This document shows, one piece after another, positions 59,837 to 64,000 of a DNA stretch of 64,000 nt. The position numbers and the translations under genes were made by a program. This stretch comes from Candidatus Woesearchaeota archaeon (GTDB taxonomy: Archaea; Nanobdellota; Nanobdellia; Woesearchaeales; JABGUJ01), in the NCBI GenBank assembly GCA_018646625.1, contig JABGUJ010000002.1, positions 412,843-476,842 of the forward strand, in the 5' to 3' direction. The notes under the pieces were generated by a model. That model worked only from the letters and a program-made list of their open reading frames with translations, was not told the origin of the DNA and ran no database searches. Numbering within the stretch: the stretch's first letter is position 1; each line of letters opens with the position of its first letter.

Positions 59837-62323
59837 TTACTTCATTAGACGCTTTAATTCGGCATCTGAGTAGTTATAGCGTTTAAGATACTGCTGAATC
59901 TGTCCATCATTATACCCTTTAGCTTCTAACTGCCTAATGTACTGTTGAATACGCAGCTCCTGACCAGATAGATGAGATTTCTTTAGAAATATTAGTACCA
60001 TGCAGATAATTATGATTGCTAAGATAGATCCAAAAATAGGATAACGTTGTTCTTTGATTAATGAAATCATTTCAGCGGGATCCGTAATTGCTCGCCAACT
60101 TGCATTTTCTCCAAAGAAAAAATCTCCTCTGACTCCTTTGAGAGTTATATCATCAAAACTTTCAGCAGTACATTGATTTTTCACGCAGGTTTTTCCAAAG
60201 TCACACCCGCAATCAAAACAACAATTATCTACAGATTCAGTTTCTTGACAGACACCATCGCCACAAGTATTCTCCGGACGGCAATCATAATCAACTTCAT
60301 AAGAGCAACTTTTTGGACAACAAGCGTCTCCGTTAAAACACATCAAAATTTCATCATATTCACAAGTGTTTGTTAGTAAATTACAAAGCCCATACGCGCA
60401 AGAGTTAGAACTTTTACAATCAGAATTAATCTTACATTCAAGTTGAGGTATTGCAGCACATTGATTCTCTTCACATTCAAAACCCGCGCTACACCCGCAG
60501 TCTTTACAACAAGTGTTGTGTTCTCTAGGGTCGCAATATCTATCTCCACACTCCAATTCTTTTAGAGGCTGTATTATGGATATATTTCTCTCCAACCCGT
60601 TGTTCGATAAATCAGAATCTTCAAGCACAACACTACTTAATCCAACATTAAACACGAATTTGTATTCTCCTGGTGTGCTTATCACTATATCTTCAAAAGT
60701 AAAATTAGCTGTCGAAGGATACTCTTTAGGAGTATAATTTATTTGTTGGCCCGAGTCAGTATAAAGTACATTAAATTCTAATTCTATATCCTCATCAGAT
60801 TGATTTGTGTTGCTGGTTAGTAAAAGATTTTTCTTAGCAGGACCAAGATTAGCAACTTGCTCAGTTTCTTTAATATTTAATTCTTCTACAACCATGGTAG
60901 TATGAGCAATGCTAGAATCCATTGTACCGACATTTGACACTCTGATAGTAATATCAAAAAAGTCCCCCGCAAAGATTGTATCCGCGGAAAGTTTAATTTC
61001 AGTAACTGCTAGATCTATTACTTGCGCAGTTGCATTGAAGAAAGCAGTGCAAGGTTCCGCACTACAGGTTTCATAGACGCCGTCAACATCTAAATCACAG
61101 CAGTATGCATTATATATTGATGACGGACCACACACATGAGATCCGCAACGACAGGCAGACTCTGCCCGATTAGGTTTGCATTCATCCATCCCATAAAATG
61201 ACCAAGAGTTTTTCTCGGTTTGTGGATTGAGTAAACAATATTTGTATTCTTTTACAACATCATTACAATTGTAAGATGTTCCTTCTTTTTCGTCATAATT
61301 AAATTTACAAAGATTAGAGTTCTTCTTAGAATTACAATTTGACAGATCTTCAAGATCATAAGATTTTCCTTTGGGGTTGTGTATGCACACTCGCTTGTAA
61401 AGTTCATCATACTCTAAAGGCATCGCAGTTGAGTTGCCACAGAAACATTTGTCACAAGGATCGTCATCATCACCACAATCCTCCTCAGTAGATGCCCCGT
61501 CTTCTACAAAACATTCAACTAAGTCCTCAACATCTTCGTCAGATTCCCAAGTTGAGCCGCCTTCATCTTTTTGACATTTTTTTTCACTAGTGATTTCTCC
61601 TCGATCTAAAGTAGGTCCAGATTCATCTCCACAACTGCATTTTTTACAACCTTCTTCACAACCGTCTTTGGCTAGTTGATTAAGCCCAGAAGTACAATCC
61701 ATGTCTTCTTGCTTTTTTTTCATGTCTTCAAGTGCTTGTATGCCTTTTTCTTTTGCTTGACCACTCAATTTTATAGAATCTTCATAATCATTTTGAAATA
61801 GATTCTCTTGTGCTTTAACAATCTTCGATTCTGCATCCGTTATCAACGCATTTGTAGAAGATTTAGCACCATACTTCGGATGATCTTTAACTTCTGTAAT
61901 ATAAACTTGAGATTCAAATATAATATCGTTAACATAAGAGTTTAGTTCTGTTGGTTTAGAATGATTTTTATAACGCATTTCCGCATCATAATATAAATAA
62001 CGTGCTTCATCTGTCAATACAATCATATCTTCATAGTCTTCATCTTCTTTTGCAGCATAAACGTTGGCAAGGACTTCATTAATGCTGCTAACTAACAATA
62101 CAATGTCATCATATCCTTCAACAGATGCAGAGCCTCTCAAAGAAGAAACTTTAGATGAAATGTCTTCTAGATCCGCAACTAACAAATCAACTTCATCTTG
62201 GGTGCAATAATTCTCAAACATACAAGTTGCATGTATATCAGCTGCGCCATAAGATAAGACGCTAGGCAGACAAAGTAGCAAGGTAAGAAATATACATAGG
62301 AATAGACCCTGAATGCGACGCAT
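59837..62323 (-). CDS. Large secreted, membrane-anchored Cys-rich surface protein
   Basis: An 828-residue exported protein: signal peptide (1-24), a helical domain (about 30-220), Cys-rich section (about 220-440), a CARDB-like beta domain (about 440-590), Cys modules (about 590-720, patterns such as CGDRYCDPREHNTCCKDCGC), one membrane helix (about 755-780), and a short cytoplasmic helical tail ending in a SHOCT-like GYNDGQIQQYLKRY. ATG 62323 has a GAGGTG ribosome-binding site. Probably a cell-surface adhesion or interaction protein. Confidence 0.72.
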   Translation of the reverse strand: MRRIQGLFLCIFLTLLLCLPSVLSYGAADIHATCMFENYCTQDEVDLLVADLEDISSKVSSLRGSASVEGYDDIVLLVSSINEVLANVYAAKEDEDYEDMIVLTDEARYLYYDAEMRYKNHSKPTELNSYVNDIIFESQVYITEVKDHPKYGAKSSTNALITDAESKIVKAQENLFQNDYEDSIKLSGQAKEKGIQALEDMKKKQEDMDCTSGLNQLAKDGCEEGCKKCSCGDESGPTLDRGEITSEKKCQKDEGGSTWESDEDVEDLVECFVEDGASTEEDCGDDDDPCDKCFCGNSTAMPLEYDELYKRVCIHNPKGKSYDLEDLSNCNSKKNSNLCKFNYDEKEGTSYNCNDVVKEYKYCLLNPQTEKNSWSFYGMDECKPNRAESACRCGSHVCGPSSIYNAYCCDLDVDGVYETCSAEPCTAFFNATAQVIDLAVTEIKLSADTIFAGDFFDITIRVSNVGTMDSSIAHTTMVVEELNIKETEQVANLGPAKKNLLLTSNTNQSDEDIELEFNVLYTDSGQQINYTPKEYPSTANFTFEDIVISTPGEYKFVFNVGLSSVVLEDSDLSNNGLERNISIIQPLKELECGDRYCDPREHNTCCKDCGCSAGFECEENQCAAIPQLECKINSDCKSSNSCAYGLCNLLTNTCEYDEILMCFNGDACCPKSCSYEVDYDCRPENTCGDGVCQETESVDNCCFDCGCDFGKTCVKNQCTAESFDDITLKGVRGDFFFGENASWRAITDPAEMISLIKEQRYPIFGSILAIIIICMVLIFLKKSHLSGQELRIQQYIRQLEAKGYNDGQIQQYLKRYNYSDAELKRLMK

Positions 62324-62388
62324 CAACACACCTCTTTTTAAATGGAATAACAGTTAATTATTTAAAAAGCTATCTGAAAGAAGATAAC

Positions 62389-63321
62389 ATGAAATGGCTG
62401 TTTGTTCTTGATAAAGAAGATATTAAGCTAGCTCGCGCAGAAGTTGAAGCTTTGTGTGGAAAGGGCAGATTGAGAGATAACATCCTAATTGTTGAAGGTC
62501 AGAAAAGCAATGTAGAGCGATTATCATATTGTCATAAGGTTCTTAGATTTGTATGTTGTTGTAGAAATGTTGAATGGATTGGTAGAATTAATTGGAATGA
62601 ATATTATAGAAAGAATTTCTGTGTTAGAGTGAGTGGATTTAAGGGTGAAAGAAGGATTGCGTCTTTGATTTTTAAGAATCTAGAAAAATCCGGGATAAAA
62701 CCTAAAGTAAATCTTAGATCTCCAGAGATGCTTGTTGAAGTTTACAAAATAAAAGACAAGTATTATGTCGGCATAGTTGAGACGGAAGTTGATAAAAGCT
62801 TTCTGAAACGAAGAGCTCATCAAAGACCAGGATTACACCCTACTGCTACAAGTCCAAAGTTGACAAGAGCAGGAATCAATCTTACGGAGATTAAAAAAGG
62901 GGAAAGCATCTTAGATCCTTTTTGTGGATCAGGGACGACGCTTATCGAAAGTAGTTTAATGGGAGTAAAAGCCACAGGTTATGATGTGGATGAAAGATTG
63001 ATTAAGAAATGTAAAGCCAACTTAAAGCATTATAATCTTAAAGCCAAAGTAAAACTGAGTGACGCTACAAAGTTGAACGAGAAGTTTGATTATGTTTTTA
63101 CAGATCTGCCATATGCAAGAGGAACAAAAAGTATTGATTTAGATGAAACTTATAGCAAGTTTATGAATCTGAGTTATAGATACGTTAGAACATCAATGGT
63201 TGTTGTGTTTCCAGACTTTGTAGATTATCGTAAATATTTAGGTAGGTGGAAAGTTGGTAAAAAGTTTAGCCAATATGTACACAAAAGTTTAAGTAAGAAT
63301 ATACTGGTGTTGGTGAAATGA
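62389..63321 (+). CDS. tRNA (guanine-10-N2)-methyltransferase, TrmG10-type
   Basis: A 310-residue THUMP-like N-terminus plus Rossmann methyltransferase. SAM-binding DPFCGSGTT (176-184) and catalytic DLPYARGT (239-246) match archaeal Trm-G10 enzymes, which methylate G10 of tRNA; RRAHQRPGLHPTATSP is also typical. It overlaps the MBL hydrolase gene by four bases. Confidence 0.9.
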   Translation: MKWLFVLDKEDIKLARAEVEALCGKGRLRDNILIVEGQKSNVERLSYCHKVLRFVCCCRNVEWIGRINWNEYYRKNFCVRVSGFKGERRIASLIFKNLEKSGIKPKVNLRSPEMLVEVYKIKDKYYVGIVETEVDKSFLKRRAHQRPGLHPTATSPKLTRAGINLTEIKKGESILDPFCGSGTTLIESSLMGVKATGYDVDERLIKKCKANLKHYNLKAKVKLSDATKLNEKFDYVFTDLPYARGTKSIDLDETYSKFMNLSYRYVRTSMVVVFPDFVDYRKYLGRWKVGKKFSQYVHKSLSKNILVLVK

Positions 63322-63875
63322 TAAAACAAATCAAAGATAATATATGGAAAGTTAATAACGATTCTAATATTTATGTTGTTAAAGACGATAAAGTCGTTGT
63401 AATCGATGCAGGAGATATGCAGTACAGAGAGCAAGTTAAAAAAGACGTTTCTGAAGTGGTAGATCCTAAAGAAGTAGATGTTGTGATATTTACTCACCTA
63501 CATTATGACCATATTGGAAACTATAATCTGTTCCCAAATGCAAAGTTTTATGCTAGCGAAGAATCTATTGAAGATTTAAAAAGAAACAGAGAAGGTACTA
63601 TTCTTAACATGCTTATGGCTAGCATGTTTAAAGCAAAACTTAACTCCGTTAGCTCCTTGAGTATAGATAAGTTTAAAATCATCAACACACCCGGGCATAC
63701 AAGAGGTAGTATTTGTTTACTTTATGGTGATGTTTTGTTCTCAGGCGATACAATTTTTGATAATGCGTGGGGAAGAGATGATTTACCAACTTCAGTTCCT
63801 GAAAAGATGCAAGAAAGTGTTGATAAATTGAAAGAATTTAAATATGAAATTCTTGCACCAGGACATGATTATTAA
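63318..63875 (+). CDS. MBL-fold metallo-hydrolase
   Basis: A 185-residue metallo-beta-lactamase-fold enzyme with FTHLHYDHIGN (HxHxDH, about residues 58-68), HTRGSICLL, SGDTIFDNAWGR and the final APGHDY, all zinc ligands. Glyoxalase II-like thioester or phosphodiester hydrolysis is typical. It is co-translated with TrmG10. Confidence 0.88.
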   Translation: MIKQIKDNIWKVNNDSNIYVVKDDKVVVIDAGDMQYREQVKKDVSEVVDPKEVDVVIFTHLHYDHIGNYNLFPNAKFYASEESIEDLKRNREGTILNMLMASMFKAKLNSVSSLSIDKFKIINTPGHTRGSICLLYGDVLFSGDTIFDNAWGRDDLPTSVPEKMQESVDKLKEFKYEILAPGHDY

Positions 63876-63888
63876 AGAGGTGTTTGAT

Positions 63889-64000
63889 ATGGGATGCGAT
63901 TGTTGTTGTTGTGGAGATAAAAAAGTAGATATGTGCGAGAGTTGTGGAATGCCAATGCAAAATGCAGAACTAAGAGGCGGAAAACAACCAGAGAATAAGT
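63889..64000 (+). CDS. Putative zinc-ribbon protein, truncated by the window end
   Basis: A partial gene starting MGCDCCCCGDKKVDMCESCG and continuing past 64000. CESCGMPMQNAE matches the start of the putative zinc-ribbon family PF12674. A GAGGTG ribosome-binding site lies seven bases before the ATG. It follows the MBL gene by 13 bases. Confidence 0.75.
   Translation, partial: MGCDCCCCGDKKVDMCESCGMPMQNAELRGGKQPENK

Noticed and set aside
1-64000. CRISPR array or cas genes, prompted by the CARF-like protein
   Set aside because: No regularly spaced repeats or Cas-like proteins were seen in the window.

Overview
The window looks like a low-GC archaeal chromosome, most likely from the DPANN group (Woesearchaeota/Pacearchaeota/Nanoarchaeota-like). 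This placement is inferred from gene content; no rRNA is present. Archaeal markers are CDP-archaeol synthase, archaetidylserine synthase and decarboxylase, an archaeal-type NMN adenylyltransferase, a Lhr-type helicase, TrmB and Lrp regulators, a PhoU protein with an AbrB-like N-terminus, a TrmG10 methyltransferase and a DUF123 nuclease. Many first genes have a TATA box about 23-30 bases before the start codon (leaderless transcripts), while genes inside operons carry GGAGG/GGTG Shine-Dalgarno sequences.

Layout. 1-2413: a diversity-generating retroelement (DGR) with a target gene carrying a 3' variable repeat, a non-coding stretch with the template repeat, and a reverse transcriptase. All ten differences between the two 93-base repeats fall at template adenines and at codon positions 1 or 2, which is the signature of adenine-directed mutagenic retrohoming. 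2650-10337: an NAD cluster (pncB, pncA, nadE, Nudix, nadM, nucleoside hydrolase, NAD kinase, plus a convergent phosphorylase-like gene) headed by an NrtR-type Nudix repressor, with four copies of a GTGTAT-N3-ATACAC operator. 10439-16928: a membrane-anchored lysine-rich protein, a CARF-like HTH regulator and an MFS transporter sharing an identical 21-base promoter element, a radical SAM protein and a Cys-rich lipoprotein. 17011-22199: secreted and membrane proteins, a SET-domain methyltransferase, an HTH-MNT/HEPN module, tRNA-Ile and tRNA-Asn. 22298-25445: a phospholipid operon (asd, pssA, DUF212 phosphatase-like, carS).

25442-35387: IMPase, PHP phosphatase, two-gene and toxin-antitoxin-like modules, a solute-binding lipoprotein with a divergent TrmB-type regulator, two tandem-Nudix proteins behind a 37-residue zinc ribbon, PhoU and a ZIP transporter. 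35608-38242: bacterial-type queuosine genes queA and queH overlapping tail to tail, DUF123 and endonuclease III. 38343-49497: Lhr helicase, phosphoesterase, MFS proteins, a frameshifted histidine phosphatase, a double-length Lrp regulator with a divergent solute-binding lipoprotein, and an RNase H-like nuclease. 49480-53800: phospholipase C-like protein, family 4 UDG, cobalamin adenosyltransferase and B12-dependent ribonucleotide reductase with a perfect NrdR box. 53951-56937: a four-subunit 2-oxoacid:ferredoxin oxidoreductase. 57060-64000: a paralogous pair of unknown proteins, a TrmB-type regulator, a tRNA thiolase-like ATPase, a large Cys-rich surface protein, TrmG10, an MBL hydrolase and a truncated zinc-ribbon gene.

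Taken together the genes suggest a fermentative, partly auxotrophic cell that salvages nicotinamide and cobalamin, makes its own ether phospholipid head groups, displays Cys-rich surface proteins and carries a DGR able to vary at least one protein. The DGR is the outstanding system. Archaeal DGRs are known as a class, but I cannot assign this target protein to a known family.
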